64,000 nucleotides of DNA, from assembly GCA_017311315.1 (NCBI GenBank), contig CM029612.1, forward strand, positions 52,472,200 through 52,536,199, in the 5' to 3' direction. This stretch comes from Dendrocalamus latiflorus. Its lineage: Eukaryota; Streptophyta; Magnoliopsida; Poales; Poaceae. The position numbers were made by a program, and so were the translations under genes. Positions 32,360 through 45,119 of the stretch are shown here, one piece after another (position 1 is the first letter of the stretch; every line of letters begins with the position of its first letter). The notes beneath the pieces were generated by a model. It ran no database searches, had not been told where the DNA came from, and saw only the letters and a program-made list of their open reading frames with translations.

Positions 32360-32479
32360 CCCCAGTTGCTTGCAGCAATCAAGTTTATAGCACACTTGGT
32401 TAATCAGGTGGTTGCGCATGAGCTTGTGGCACTGGAGCTTCTTACAGTACTTGAGAATCCAACTGATGATAGTGTTGAG
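32360..32479 (+). pseudogene. CWC22: Captured CWC22 (pre-mRNA splicing factor) exon fragment
   Basis: A 120-bp stretch between AG and GT splice dinucleotides encodes PQLLAAIKFIAHLVNQ, VVAHELVALELLTVL and ENPTDDSVE. This matches the MIF4G-MA3 region of the splicing factor CWC22. One Leu of the usual LLLE seems to be missing, an in-frame loss. Downstream the frame ends within a few codons. It lies right before the Helitron's own coding region. Confidence 0.8.
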
Positions 32480-32679
32480 GTGTGCACAGCTTGAGGTGTC
32501 CTCAGGTTGGTTTTGCATGTTGTTCGCTGGTTAAATAAAAAAAAGGACATGTCAAACCAGAAAGCAGAGCGCACTGCTTTAGGCGAGATAACAAACAACA
32601 ACACAGGTATGAGCGCTTCCTCGGCTGTGACGGAATTGCTTTCGATATTTTTATAACCTTCTCAGTTTTAAAATCACTT

Positions 32680-35600
32680 GCAGCACCTGTGGATGAGGCC
32701 GAGCGAAAGAGGGAAGAGAGGAATAGAAAACAACGAGAATACCGAGCAAGGATAAAGGCTGAGGAATCCACCGAGCAAAGAGAAGAAAGGAATAAAAGGC
32801 GCCGGGAACAACGAGTATTGAAGAGGACAGAATCATCAACACATACTATAGGACCTGATCATGGTATTGCTTATTTATTATTTAATAATGGTTCCTTTGT
32901 TATTTGAAATGTTACTCTTTATTAAGCAATAATAATTATGTCCGGACAATGAAAAATTAATGTTTCATCCTGCTCCATGATAGGTCAACAAGCACCATAT
33001 GGAGCGTGTTCAAGTATTCTCCGAGCATCAAATGATGAGGACAAGGAAAATGTCTGTCCGGATAACAACACGGATTGGCTACATAGAAATTATAATTATG
33101 TCCGGAGAAGACAACCGACCTATGATACTTCTTGTGTGCCCAACAACCTGTCAAGCCACACTCTGTTGAATGCAAGTGCGGCAACTCCAGGTGCCATCCT
33201 TGTATTTTTTTAATTTGTGCAAGCAATAGTATTTTTTTTAATTTGTGCAAGCAATAGTAGCATGTTGTACTATATGTATATAATAGAATAGATCATCTGA
33301 GCATGCCAATGTTTTCCACCCAATGGTGACCAGTTAGCAGCTCAAATAGGCAAAGGGCCCTTGCAGAAAGAGAGAGGTACAACAATATGGATGAACACAG
33401 CAAGGAAAAAATGTTGCAGAGAAGTAGGGACTACAAAAAAAAGATGAGAATACAGTCAGTCGGTGTCTTGGTGAAGGAAACATTGCATATAGGACAGAAT
33501 GATATAGAATATGATAGTGCCTTGTTCGAACCTATAAACAATCAATCTGATGAAGGTGTGTTCTTTTTCTTTGTTTATTTTATTTATTTTAATAACACAG
33601 TCAGTCGGTGTGTTCTATTCGTAATGTTCGAGCAAACATCATGCAGAGGAACATCTGGAGGCACCTCATGCCTTGGATATTGATGATCTTCTTGATGACG
33701 ATGAGACCAGGCAGTACGTTGGTGAAGGTAACTTTATTTTGTGTGTCATCACAGGTGTTTCGCTTATTAATGTTGTGTAATGACGGCCAGTGCTTGCTTT
33801 CATAACAGATGGTGCCTTCAAGTCCTATCGTGTCAGTGTCAATGGTGTTGATTTGAATACCAATGAAGATCCTTATGATTATGTCTACCAAAATTTGCCT
33901 GATAGGCACCATATTTTGAGAAAGGTGCCTAACTGCTTGTACTGTGCAGCAATGAGATTTCAATATGAACCACCTGGATTCTGTTGCAGAAAAGGAAAGA
34001 TAAAAGTACATGTTCCACAGGTGCCTACTGAATTAAAAAGGTTATTCACAAGTCAGGTAGATAATGATGGAAAATATTTCAGGCAAAATATTCGGTACTT
34101 CAACGCTCATTTCTCTTTCACGAGCCTTGGAGTAACCTTGGATCGACGAGTTTCCACCGCGGCAGGGACTGGTATATATACATTTCGTGTGCATGGGGCC
34201 TTGTACCATCGCCTGGACCAATTGGTTCCAGGTTCTAAAGGGCCTCGCCACTTGCAACTCTACTTTTATGATACAGAGGATGACAGTTTGGCGCACAGAG
34301 TACAGAGATCGCCTGACCTAGATATCAATCTTATCAGAACTGTGCTGCGAATAATGGAAGGCAACCCATATGTACAGACCTTTAACAGAGTTGGAGCTAT
34401 TCCAAATCTTGATGACTATGTAATTGAACTCAATACTAATGTCACGCCAGACCAACGAAGGTACACATGTTCAGGGATATGTTTATGTATTGCAAAATAT
34501 TTTTATTCTACAAAAAATTTGATTTATTTTTACTAATAAATCAATGATTGATTTTCTACATATATTTCTTTGCTGAAAACAAGGTACAATGCACCCACGG
34601 CGTCACAAGTGGCGGCTATCTGGTTAGATGGCAATGATCCCCAAAGATGTTTTGATAGGAGTGTGCTTGTGTATGCCAGAGGGGATCGCCCGCGCTATAT
34701 CAAAGCATATCATGGATGTTATGATCCATTGGCATATCCAATATTTTACCCTAAGGGAGAAACTGGCTGGAATAAATTTATGCCGTACAATGATATAGTG
34801 ACTGATATGGAAGGACACACCTCTGTTGATCCAACATATGCAACAGATCCGACAGATCCAACAAGTACCGAACATGATTTAATTTCCAATGCCTTAATAA
34901 AACGAATGGGTACATACTAATATATAATTTCCATTTGAGACAGAGCATGGTGAGGATGACGCGGACGTACAACAAGGTGAATACATGAGTACCATGGTGG
35001 AAGAAGACAATCTGGAAGATTTGTGACAGCAAGAGAGTACTATTGTTTTTTGATGCAAGTTAGAGAGTGGCTTTTTAACATATTGCTATTTGGGGGACGA
35101 CTTTTCCAACAATGGGCCGTTGACATGTACATAAAGATCGAGTCTATGAGGCTTGATTGGTATTCTAACCCTGATAACCAAAAACTCATACGCGCGGAAC
35201 TATATCAGGTGAGTTATGCAATGTTTTATTATTGCAAAAATATTATGTCACAACAATTCAAGCCTAATCAATATACACTAATTAATCATCCATGCTGTAA
35301 ATTTTTATTTTTCACGTAGGGTTTGGTTGATGTAATTTCTGCTGGAGAGACAAGAGCTTCAGAGGTTGGCAAGAGAATAGTGCTACCTCGTAGTTGAAAG
35401 CATCTAGGCCCCTAAAAATGTTAGTTTTGGTAATTAATGAATTTATGTGAATATGGGACTAATGTGTGCATTAAGTGTTTGAAAGGATAAGTTCAAATGG
35501 CAAAGAAAGAGGCTCACAAAATATCCCATGAAGATTCAAGATCTCTAGGGCGACAAGGTAAATAGTTTAGGTATCTATTTTATTTTACCGGCCTTGGAGT

Positions 35601-38600
35601 TAGGTTGGAAGACCGGATTATAGGATAGACGCCGTACTATTAAGAGGGATCATGGTGATTGCTTGATCATGTTCAAATGTGCCCCTTGGATCAATTTAGG
35701 ATCATGCATGCACTTAAAAATTAAAATTAAACCAAATCTGTGCATTGTCAGAAAATCCGGTAGTTCCGGCGTGTGTTGGGCGGAACTACCGCAGGTCCGG
35801 TAGTACCGGGCGCCCGGGCGGAACGTTTTTTCCAGAGAGCGCCCGGACTAAGACTTAGTCTCTCGGAAAACGGAAGTACCGCGGTTTGACCTGCGGAACT
35901 ACCGGACTGCCGGTAGTACCGGGCACCCGAGCGGAACTTTATTTCCCGAGAGCGCCCGGACTTTAACTTAGCCTCTCAGAAAACGGAAGTACCGTGGTTT
36001 TACCTGCGGAACTACCGCATGTGCGGAAGTTCCGGACACCCGAGCGGAACGTTTTTTCCAGAGAGCGCCGAGAATAAGACTTAGTCTCGTTGAGATCGGA
36101 AGTACCGGGTCTTGGGGCGGAACTTCCGGACGTCCGGAAGTACCGCGGTTTCAACGGCGGTAGTACCGCACTCATTGACCAACGGTTACTTCTGACTCTC
36201 TGACATAGCCGTTCTGACCGGTCAGTTAGAGTCCGGTAGTACCGCGGTTTTGCCTGCGGTAGTACCGGATTTCCTGAATTTTCAGGATTGTTTATTGTAA
36301 CGGCTATTTGAGGTTGGTGAGGGTATAAATACACCCCCACCAGAACTTGGACATGTTGTTGAACATCCATTGAATACATTTGAGCCTAGAGCAACCTTTC
36401 ACACCTCATTCACTCTCTTGTGCATTCATTTGAGGTAGTTGACCCAAAATTCAAGTGCATTGCATTCTAGTTGATCCATTGAGCACTTGAGTGAGATCAA
36501 GCCGCAGTGGTCCATTCTCTTGGTGCTTGCCGGCACCTAGACGGCTTGGCGGAGCTTCGGTGATCTTCTCAAGAAGATTGTGAGAAGGCCCGGAAGATTG
36601 TGAAGGCTTGGAGCTCGCCTACCCGGAGAGGGAAAGGGCATCCAATAGTGATCGAGGTGCTTAGGCTCATTCGTGGAGCCGGTCCGATTCGTTCGGGCTT
36701 ACCTCAACGTGGACTAGGGGAGACCGGCAAGTCTCCGATCACCACGGTAAAAAGTAATCGTGTCAATTGTGGTTTGCTCTCTTGTGATCATTTTCATTCA
36801 AGCAACGCTCTTCATTCATATTATTTGATTGCTTGCTTAGTTAGAGTAGCAATTGTTGTTCTCTACCATTTGTTATTGATCTTAGTCGATTACTTGTGCT
36901 AGTGTTAGTGTTATCTTGCTTTATCAATCCATCAAGTTTAAAATTGCTAATTAGAATTAGACGAAAATTTTAAAACCTCCTATTCACCCCCCCTCTAGTC
37001 GGCCTCCTCGATCTTACAGTAGTTTCCCTGGTGGCGATCGTGACATGATGCAGAGATTTCTTAATGCAATGGCTTTAGTCCAGCGTTTTGGAAAACCAGA
37101 TTACTTCATCACCATGACTTGCAATCCGTACTGGGAGGAGATTACTCAAAATCTTCAGCCTGGCCAAAAACCACAAGATAGGCCAGACCTTGTTTAAGAG
37201 TATACAGGGCCAAGCTGCAGTCCATAAAAGATTTATTGATCAAGAAAAAGTATTTTGGAGAGGTGGCAGCATATGTCCATGTCACTGAATTCCAGCAGAA
37301 GGGATTTCCACATGAACACATCCTATTGATTATGAAGAAAGGCAGTAAGTTAACAACCCCAGATGCTTATGACAAAGTCATTTCTGCAGAGCTACCAGAC
37401 AAGGATAAATACCCTGTGTTGCATAGCCTGGTCATCACGCATATGCTGCATGGCCCGTGTGGCGTCTTGAATAGAAAGTGTGCTTGTATGGTTAATGGAG
37501 AATGTCGCTTTCGCTATCCTAGACAGTTTTGTGCAACATCACAGCAAGGAAAAGATTCGTATCCTTTGTATAGGAGGAGGGATGATGGACGGCGTGTGAA
37601 AGTAAGAGGTGCCGAGTTGGACAATAGGTGGGTGGTTCCATACAATCCTGGGCTGCTCATGACATATAACTGCCACATAAATGTTGAAGCTTGCTCAAGT
37701 ATCAAAGCTTGTAAGTACTTGTTTAAATATGTACACAAAGGCCACGACCGTGCATCATTCTCTGTTGATCCTGCTGGAGTAATCAATGAGATCCGTGAGT
37801 ACAGGGATGCTAGATACATATCACCTCCGGAAGCTGTACATAGGATTTTCGGTTTCCACCTTTTTGGAGTCTCTCCATCTGTTTTGCAGCTCCAGTGTCA
37901 TCTACCTAATATGCAGTCTATTACTATGCAAGAAACTGCAAATCTCAAAGATGTTGTCGATCAGCCATCTGCAACTATGACGACACTCACAGAATACTTC
38001 ATGTTGAACTGTGTTGATAGTTATGCAAGGAAATTTTTGTATAGAGAGATTCCAGAACACTACCGGTGGATTAGTGGTAAGAAGGCGTGGCATAAAAGAA
38101 AGCAAAGGGGACAGATAGGGCGTATTGTGTATGCACACCCGGCTGAAGGGGAAAGGTATTTCTTGAGAGTACTTCTAAATCATGTACGAGGTGCAACATC
38201 ATATGAGAATTTACGGACAGTGGCTGGAATCACGTACCCTACTTTCAGAGAAACATGCGAGAAGAGAGGGCTCATAGAAAGGGATCAAACCATTGATGAC
38301 TGCTTGAGTGAGGCAACAACTTTTCAGATGCCTGCTGCTCTGCGAAGGTTATTTGCGACTATTCTTGTATTTTGTGAGGCCACCAACATCCGTGGATTGT
38401 GGGACAAGCACAAGGAATCTTTGTCTGAAGATTACAGCCGAGACAATCCTAACACAGCAGCAGTAGAACAAATGGTTCTTACAGACATTCGGGATTTAGT
38501 TCAATCAATGGGGAAGGATATCAGGAATTATGATCTACCTGAGCTGAACGATACAGGTAATATTTTCAGCAGTAATAATCATTGAAAATAATTCTAATAA

Positions 38601-40127
38601 ATATTTTATTTTATTTACTTATTTCATGTTCCTTTTCTTGTGTCAAGCAGATGAATTTAACAATGACATAATGAGAGAGGTTAGGGAGGAACTTGCTGTG
38701 CCGGTCCACCAAGAACATTTGGATATATATACATCTCTTAATAAGGAACAACGTGAAGGATTTGATGAAATATTAAATTGTGTAATGAATAAGAAGAGCC
38801 AAGTGTTTTTCGTGGATGGTCCTGGAGGAACAGGAAAGACATTCCTATATAAGACACTTCTTGGTACAGTGCGCTCAGAGGGATTAATAGCCATTGCAAC
38901 TGCAACTTCTGGTATTGCGGCGTCCATATTGCCTGGAGGACGCACAGCACACTCAAGGTTCAAAATCTCAATTAAGTTTGCTGACAATAGCACATGCAGC
39001 TTCACAAAGCAAAGTGGCACTGCAGAGTTACTGCGTACAACATCCTTGATTATCTGGGATGAAGTAGCAATGACAAGGCGACAAGCAGTTGAGTGTCTTG
39101 ATAGGTCCCTGCAGGATATTATGAATTCTTGTTTGCCATTTGGGGGAAAGGTTATGGTATTTGGTGGAGATTTTAGACAGGTGCTACCTGTGGTAACACG
39201 TGGGACAAGAGCACAGGTAACAGATGCTACATTGCAGAGATCTTATTTGTGGGAGGGTATAAGAAAGATACGGTTGTCACGTAACATGAGGGCTCAATCC
39301 GACCCATGGTTTGCAGATTACCTCCTTAGAATTGGGAATGGAACTGAAGAGATGATTGGAGATGATTATGTACGCCTTCCAGATGATATTTTGATTGGCT
39401 ATACAGACAACGAAGATTCAATAAACAAACTCATTCAAGAAGTATTCCCATCACTTGAGAAAAATGTAAGATCATCAGCTTATATGAGCACACGCGCCAT
39501 CCTTTCTACCAAAAATGAACATGTAGATCAGCTAAATGCAAGTATGATTGACAAGTTTCCAGGTGAGGAAAAGGTTTATCATAGCTTCGACTCTGCCGAT
39601 GACGATACAAGAAATAACTACCCTGTTGACTTCCTGAACTCCATCACTCCAAATGGTCTCCCCCCACATGAGCTCAAAGTAAAAACCAACTGCCCTGTAA
39701 TCCTTCTCCGCAATCTTGATCCTAACAATGGTTTGTGCAATGGAACAAGACTAATGGTTAGAGCATTCCAAGACAATGCAATTGATGCAGAAATAGTTGG
39801 TGGCCATCATGCAGGCAAAAGGGTGTTCATACCTAGGATCCTTATGTCTCCATCAGATGATATTTCACTTCCTTTCAAGTTCAAGAGGAAACAATTCCCA
39901 ATTCGCCTAAGTTTTGCAATGACCATAAATAAAGCGCAGGGGCAAACCATCCCAAATGTTGGGATCTATCTTCCAGAGCCAGTGTTCTCACATGGGCAGC
40001 TCTATGTTGCGTTGTCGAGGGGTGTGTCCAGGCAAACAACAAGAATTTTGGCAAAACCAAAGAAGGAATTAGATCCAACAGGGAAGAGCACCAAAAATAT
40101 TGTGTATAAAGACGTCCTCGACTGGTG
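32680..40127 (+). pseudogene. Helitron Rep-helicase (RepHel), interrupted
   Basis: The reading can be followed in pieces through several introns. A basic repeat region comes first (about 32,690-32,850, REERNRKQREYRARIK). A Cys-rich segment follows (33,811-34,460, CLYCAAMRFQYEPPGFCC), then AREYYCFLMQVREWLFNILL (about 35,025-35,210). After the solo LTR comes the Rep core: MTCNPYWEEI, the HUH motif PHEH (about 37,308-37,320) and the tyrosine motif KYLFKYVHKG (about 37,710). The PIF1-like helicase has Walker A GPGGTGKT (38,818), Walker B IIWDE (39,050), FGGDFRQ, MTINKAQGQT and YVALSRG, ending in a stop at 40,125-40,127. The solo LTR splits it at 35,395, and a frameshift near 37,196 breaks PDLV from the following VYRAKL. 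The Rep core and helicase exons after the shift (37,236-38,556 and 38,651-40,127) are otherwise open. Plant Helitron proteins of this kind nick and unwind DNA for rolling-circle transposition. Confidence 0.9.
35395..37018. mobile_element. Solo LTR, 1,624 bp, in the Helitron Rep gene
   Basis: Starts TGAAAGCATCTAGGCCCC and ends CTTACA, flanked by a perfect 5-bp target duplication, GTAGT, at 35,390-35,394 and 37,019-37,023. The head ('gttttggtaattaatga') and tail ('tattcacccccc') are those of copia Sirevirus-type LTRs. There is no internal region or second LTR, so it is the product of LTR-LTR recombination. Inside (35,750-36,270) are about eight GC-rich direct repeats on CGGAACTACCG / CGGTAGTACCG. 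The 100-codon frame at 36,600 is not a gene. Confidence 0.93.
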
Positions 40128-40900
40128 AAAAGGTGGTAATAATGTCCTAAATGACTATTTATTTTTTTCTTAATAAATCTGCAGCTAAATTTAAACTGAA
40201 TCAAGTAGCAGCTACACAGGCCTTTAAGTTATAATGTGCTTCTGCCTATTCTTATAAATTTGGAATCTCATATCTCATAAATTTGGAAAGCAATTAAGTA
40301 AAATTTTAGGATGCATTTTCTTTTTGCAATGGTGGTTTCAACGTTCTAATAACTTCATCCATTCGGTTGCAGGATTAGGTCCCCATCCTGATTTGGAGCA
40401 TTGGAGTGGCTGAAGTCTTTTGTATCAAACCATCTTCCTTCTACTAATATGCTTCTGGCTGCACTGGGTTAGACTGCTGTTCTGAATGGATGCTGCCCTG
40501 AGTTGCATGTATTATGTGGAAGCACCATATCATACACATGTGGTCATCTATATTTCAGCGTTCATTGACTTGTAACTGAACTTTTGCCATTTGGATGTCT
40601 TCAATTATTTGTAGTGACTGACCAAAATAATCTGATGTATATGTCTGGCTTTCATTCATGGATGGACTTTGTTGCCAGCAGCAACCCAATTATCCAAACA
40701 AAATATGTATGGTCATTCAAAAATTGGCTTTGACAGCAGGGAACAAAACATGTATGGCCATTCAAAAATTCGTTTTGTTGATTTCGTGTGCATCCCTAAA
40801 ATGCCGCCGTGGCGTTAGCACGAGCACTATACTAGTATCACTAAATGATCCAGTTATGGTTGATTTTACGACCAAAATACTGGGATTTTTTCTTAATTCT

Positions 40901-41240
40901 AAGGGCAAGTACAATAGAAGAGGTGGCTGCCACCTCTAGGACTAGCCACATAAGCAAAAAGATTACATGTGGCTCATGTGGAGGTAGCTAATACAATGAG
41001 TAGAGTAGAGGTTACCTCTACTAAAGCACTCAAACATTTAATACTTACATAAATATATCAGGGGTCACCTCTTGCATGAGGGGTAGTTTATCTCTCTCTC
41101 CTCGTATAATGTGCTAGAGGTCACCTCTTGCATGAGGGGCAGCTTGCTTCTCTCTCTTCTTTTCTCTCTCTTCCACTTAGGATTGTGCTGATGTGGATTT
41201 CACTAGAGGCAACCTAGTCAGCACCATTGTACTTCTCTAA
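40901..41240. mobile_element. MITE, about 340 bp
   Basis: The left end 'aagggcaagtacaat' and the right end 'attgtacttctct' are inverted repeats. Inside are inverted copies of 'gaggtgacctct'-type blocks and two direct copies of 'gtcacctcttgcatgaggg'. No coding capacity. Confidence 0.65.
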
Positions 41241-41244
41241 CTAA

Positions 41245-42650
41245 TAATCTATAATAAGCACTTTCTGTATACATTTAATTTCGTGCAGACGACTGGAGAG
41301 AAGTTTAAGCGACAAACTCTATCAGTAAATGCTAGCGAAAGCATGGGTAAACAATAAATATTAGTGGTTCAGCAATAAAATTATAATTCAAATGAAAAGT
41401 GTAGTTTTTTAGCTCGCAACTTAAACATTAAAGGCGGAGCAAGCAAACGAACATAACCAAAGAAGAAACACATGTTGCACCTAATTAACCATTGAGAACC
41501 CGAAGGATTTTATTGTCTCATGCTTGAAGAAATAGCAAACGTATGTAGAATAGAGGACAACAGAAGCTATAATACTAAGGAATACACTGGATCCTAATAT
41601 AAAAATGAAAACAAAATGAAAGGATACCCTAACTACGCTCGAGTTTCTTAGCTTGTGCTGACGAAAGGAGTTGATTACTTGGCTATCTAAACATAAAACA
41701 CAAGCATTAATTTTTGAATAAAAGCAAACAATCTCGACTTAATAGATATCCAACAAATTTCGTATCGCTAACCAACTCGGTCAAATTCCGGCCCAACTGA
41801 ATGGGCCTGTAGCATGCTTTGCTCTTCCCCTCCTACCGTGCATGGGCCTTGGCCCACGGCCGCTTCACGCATGTAGCAGAGTTTTGCCGCCCACCCTGTA
41901 CGCGTGATCGAGTTTTGCTTCACAGGTGCGTCCAGTGTACATGCATGGTAAACGCACTTGTGTTTTTCTCTCTTTCTTTATTTTCATTCCTTTCTCTTTT
42001 TTCTTTTCATTTAACTTTAGATTTTTTTTGCAGAAGTAGTAGTTTTTTCCCCTCACGCTCATTTTTTCCACTATTATTCTATTTATATTTTTTTAAATGT
42101 GTCCATCTAATTCCTTTATTTGTCTTCCACTCAATTCATCTAGCCTACCACTGAAACATCGTCGATGAACTATTGGAATATCGTTGTTGAACCGGTGGTA
42201 TATTGAAACCAGATATGTCAAACATTAGTCGTTCCTCCTTAGAACTTAATGCATATAACATCGTCAATAAATTGATAGAATATTGCAACCAAATGTATGG
42301 AACATTTATTTTACATACTGAACTATGAGCCACCAGCAATAATGTCATGAATGAAGGACTCTAAAAATCTTCCTCATGATGTGGAGGAGCTCTCGTTGTG
42401 ACAGTACGACATGGCAGCGAAGCCGGAGGAGCTCTGCCCACCAAAGTGTCCAAATTCCGGGTATAATGTGAACGCTGATTTCTGCCCTACGTATGATGTA
42501 AACAGGGGAATTGTGTACAACTCCCTGGAAGCATTCGGGAGGCCTGTATTATCATCGGTGAACTCGACGTCACCCCCACATTAAATTAGAGGCTACAAGA
42601 TCTTGATCTCGGTATGAGTTTTATCCTTGTCTTTACAAGTAATATCATCT
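41245..42650. other. Intergenic, no gene seen
   Basis: The 111-codon frame at 41,819-42,154 is a hydrophobic, Phe-rich run caused by a CT/TTT-rich strand. No domain is recognised. Confidence 0.4.
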
Positions 42651-44500
42651 TTTCCCTTTCAAAGTGGTATCAAATCTTTCATCTTATCGAGCAAAATCTT
42701 TTATTAACCAAGCTCTTCTATATAATATCTTTCAAGTGGTATTCATTCTTTCAAGTGGTATATCTCTCCTAAATGGTATCATCCTCTTCTCTCAAGTGAT
42801 GTTTCGAGTGATATCTTCTTACAAGTGCTACCCCTCTATTATTATCAAGTGGAAATTATGGAAGATGAAGTGCTTAATTTGACCTTGTGGAATACAAGTT
42901 GATTATACAAGTGGCATCAAGGTTTATAAATGGAATCAATCATACTTGGTGTCATGTAGTCATGTATGCTCTCAAAATGGTATCAAGTCTTTACAAATAG
43001 ATTTAATCATACTTGATATCATCTAACCTCATGAGTGGTATCTAGTCTCTATAATTAGAATTAATTATATTTGGTATCATTCATGATTACAAGTGGTATT
43101 TTTCAAAAAACAGTATCTAATGTTATCATAAGTGGTATAAATGTCAAAGTGGTATATGCCTTAAATGGAAAAGATGAAAGAACCACAAAAGATTAAAAGG
43201 CATCTAATATGGACAAAAGGCTTACAAGTCGTACCTGCTATGGACAAAAGATTTACAATTGATATCTTTAATATTTGGTGCTAGATGACATAAGTAGAGC
43301 AAGGTTAAACAAAAGGGAAGAGATATGAAAAGAGAAGTCAAACAAGAAGAGGAAAAAAACCTTTAAGTGTCAAAAGAGAAGAAGAAAGAAATGCTAAAAA
43401 GAACCTTTGTGTAAGGAGAAGTTATTCTTTATGAAAAAAACTAAATAGTATTTTGAGCTTATTAAAACAAAAAGGGTAAAGTATTAATATTGATAAAAAT
43501 ATTTTACCTATTAGACCAAAATATTTTATAGATCTTGTGAATGAATATGTTTCATTCTCATTTGCTTCATTTCGTATTCATGAAGTAAAAATTGGTTTTT
43601 GAGCTCTAGTTAAAAATTCATTTATAACTTCATTTGAGAAAATTGTGTACTTTTATCATTTTAACAAAATGCTGAAATATCATAACTGCATGATTCTGAG
43701 CAGTTTTGTGATTTTTCATATCTTTCAGCGTGCTCATAATCCGACGAAGGCATAATAATAACTTTTGATCTTCTATTGTTGAATTATACTGATAAATTTT
43801 CTTAGATTTATTGGACATTTATAGGTCAGGTTTTCAGCTAGCTTTTGAAGTTAAATTGAAAGGTCAAAATTCTGAAAATCGAAAACTTCAAATTAGATGG
43901 TGCTTCAAATGCCACAGGTGTTATCCAATGTCAAAAGGGGGGAAACTTCAAAGACCTTCAAGGAGCTCTCATGAGTAAGATTATTTGAATATGTTTTAAA
44001 TATCTTTTTATTTAGTTAGCTAAGATTCCCTCTTGGACACATATGTTTATTTCATACTCTTTATGATTAAAATTATATTAAATCAATTTGTATCAAGCTT
44101 CATGTGTTGGAACTTCTCCATTTTGGCTAAATTTGCTTTTTTCCTTACTTTTTGATGACAAATACAAAATGGGAGGAAGAATGAATAATAGCATTGATTT
44201 TAAAGTGTATAATGCCAAAAGGGAGAGAATAATATTGATGCTAAAAAGGGAGAAATTCCTTATTATGCTTATTTATGCCTTCAGCTTAGTTGAATTTTCT
44301 ATCATATATTCATTTTCATTCAAATGTTATTATTGTTAATATATTTGTCATTCATCACCCAAATGAGTGAGATTGTAAGTTCAACTTACAATAAGTTGGT
44401 TTTGGTGATAATGACTAATAACAATTATGAGACTAATATTTTTATTAATTATGATATTGGTTAGTCTCATTTGGATGAAAAGATGAAAAACATAAGTAGT
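42650..44500 (+). mobile_element. Decayed Sirevirus-like (copia) internal 3' region and LTR start
   Basis: 42,660-43,160 carries about fifteen irregular copies of 'aagtggtatca'. 44,155-44,260 has the 'aatgccaaaagggaga' type purine blocks typical before a Sirevirus 3' LTR. At 44,374 a putative LTR begins TGTAAGTTCAAC and continues 'ttggttttggtgataatgac', the head shared by Sirevirus LTRs. No open polyprotein remains, and the LTR is truncated after about 120 bp. Confidence 0.5.
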
Positions 44501-45119
44501 ATGCGATGAAAAATTACCTGCTTTTCAGAAAAAACAATCAGCACTACCACGTCCTTAATGAGCTATGCACTGGCTTCTCAAAATAATTAGTTGTGCACTC
44601 TTATTTTTTAGAGTATCTTACAACAAATGAGATAGAAGAAATATTAGTGCGAAGATTGATAATTACAGTAAAACACTACAAGTTAGTGATTACATGCATA
44701 TAACTACATATGAATAATTCAATAATTCATTAATTACTGATAATTTCATTACCCGTCTGAAAAAATTACGAGTGATTCATTACATCATCCTTAGTAATTA
44801 GTTTACTTAGTACTAATTCATTACTTAACCCTAATTAATTATCACTATAGTAATTATGACTGCTTAATTAGATACTACCATATAATAACAAATTATGGGT
44901 ACTGTACGTACACAAAAATAGCAAAAAATTATATCTAAATTACTACGACCTACTTACTTCGTAATACAAACTACATTAATTATAACTAACTTAATTACGA
45001 TGGTAAAAAATTACCTGCCTTTTAGGACAAGCAATCAGCACTGATGCATCCTCCTGTCACGTCCTTAATGGGATATACACTGGTTTCTCAAAATAATGAG
45101 CTACGCACTCTTAATTTTG
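44498..45119. repeat. Two ~120-bp direct copies 500 bp apart
   Basis: 44,498-44,612 and 44,998-45,119 share 'aaaaattacctgc', 'caatcagcact', 'cacgtccttaatg' and 'ctggtttctcaaaataat' in order. The DNA between them is AT-rich with 'taattac' repeats. Confidence 0.65.

Larger units (their letters stand above)
29900..40835 (+). mobile_element. Helitron with Rep-helicase and captured host exons (left end not resolved)
   Basis: The right end is proposed at CTAG (40,832-40,835), followed by T as Helitron insertion at AT requires. A short palindrome, CGCCGTGGCG, lies 21 bp before it at 40,805-40,814. The coding core (32.7-40.1 kb, plus strand) is a Rep-helicase. Upstream are three exon-like pieces of host genes in the same orientation, at 30,236-30,378, 31,268-31,317 and 32,360-32,479, as expected from Helitron gene capture. 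The left TC end was searched for but not convincingly found, so the start given is only a lower bound from the first captured piece and the hAT MITE. The element is broken by a solo LTR and a frameshift. Confidence 0.75.
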
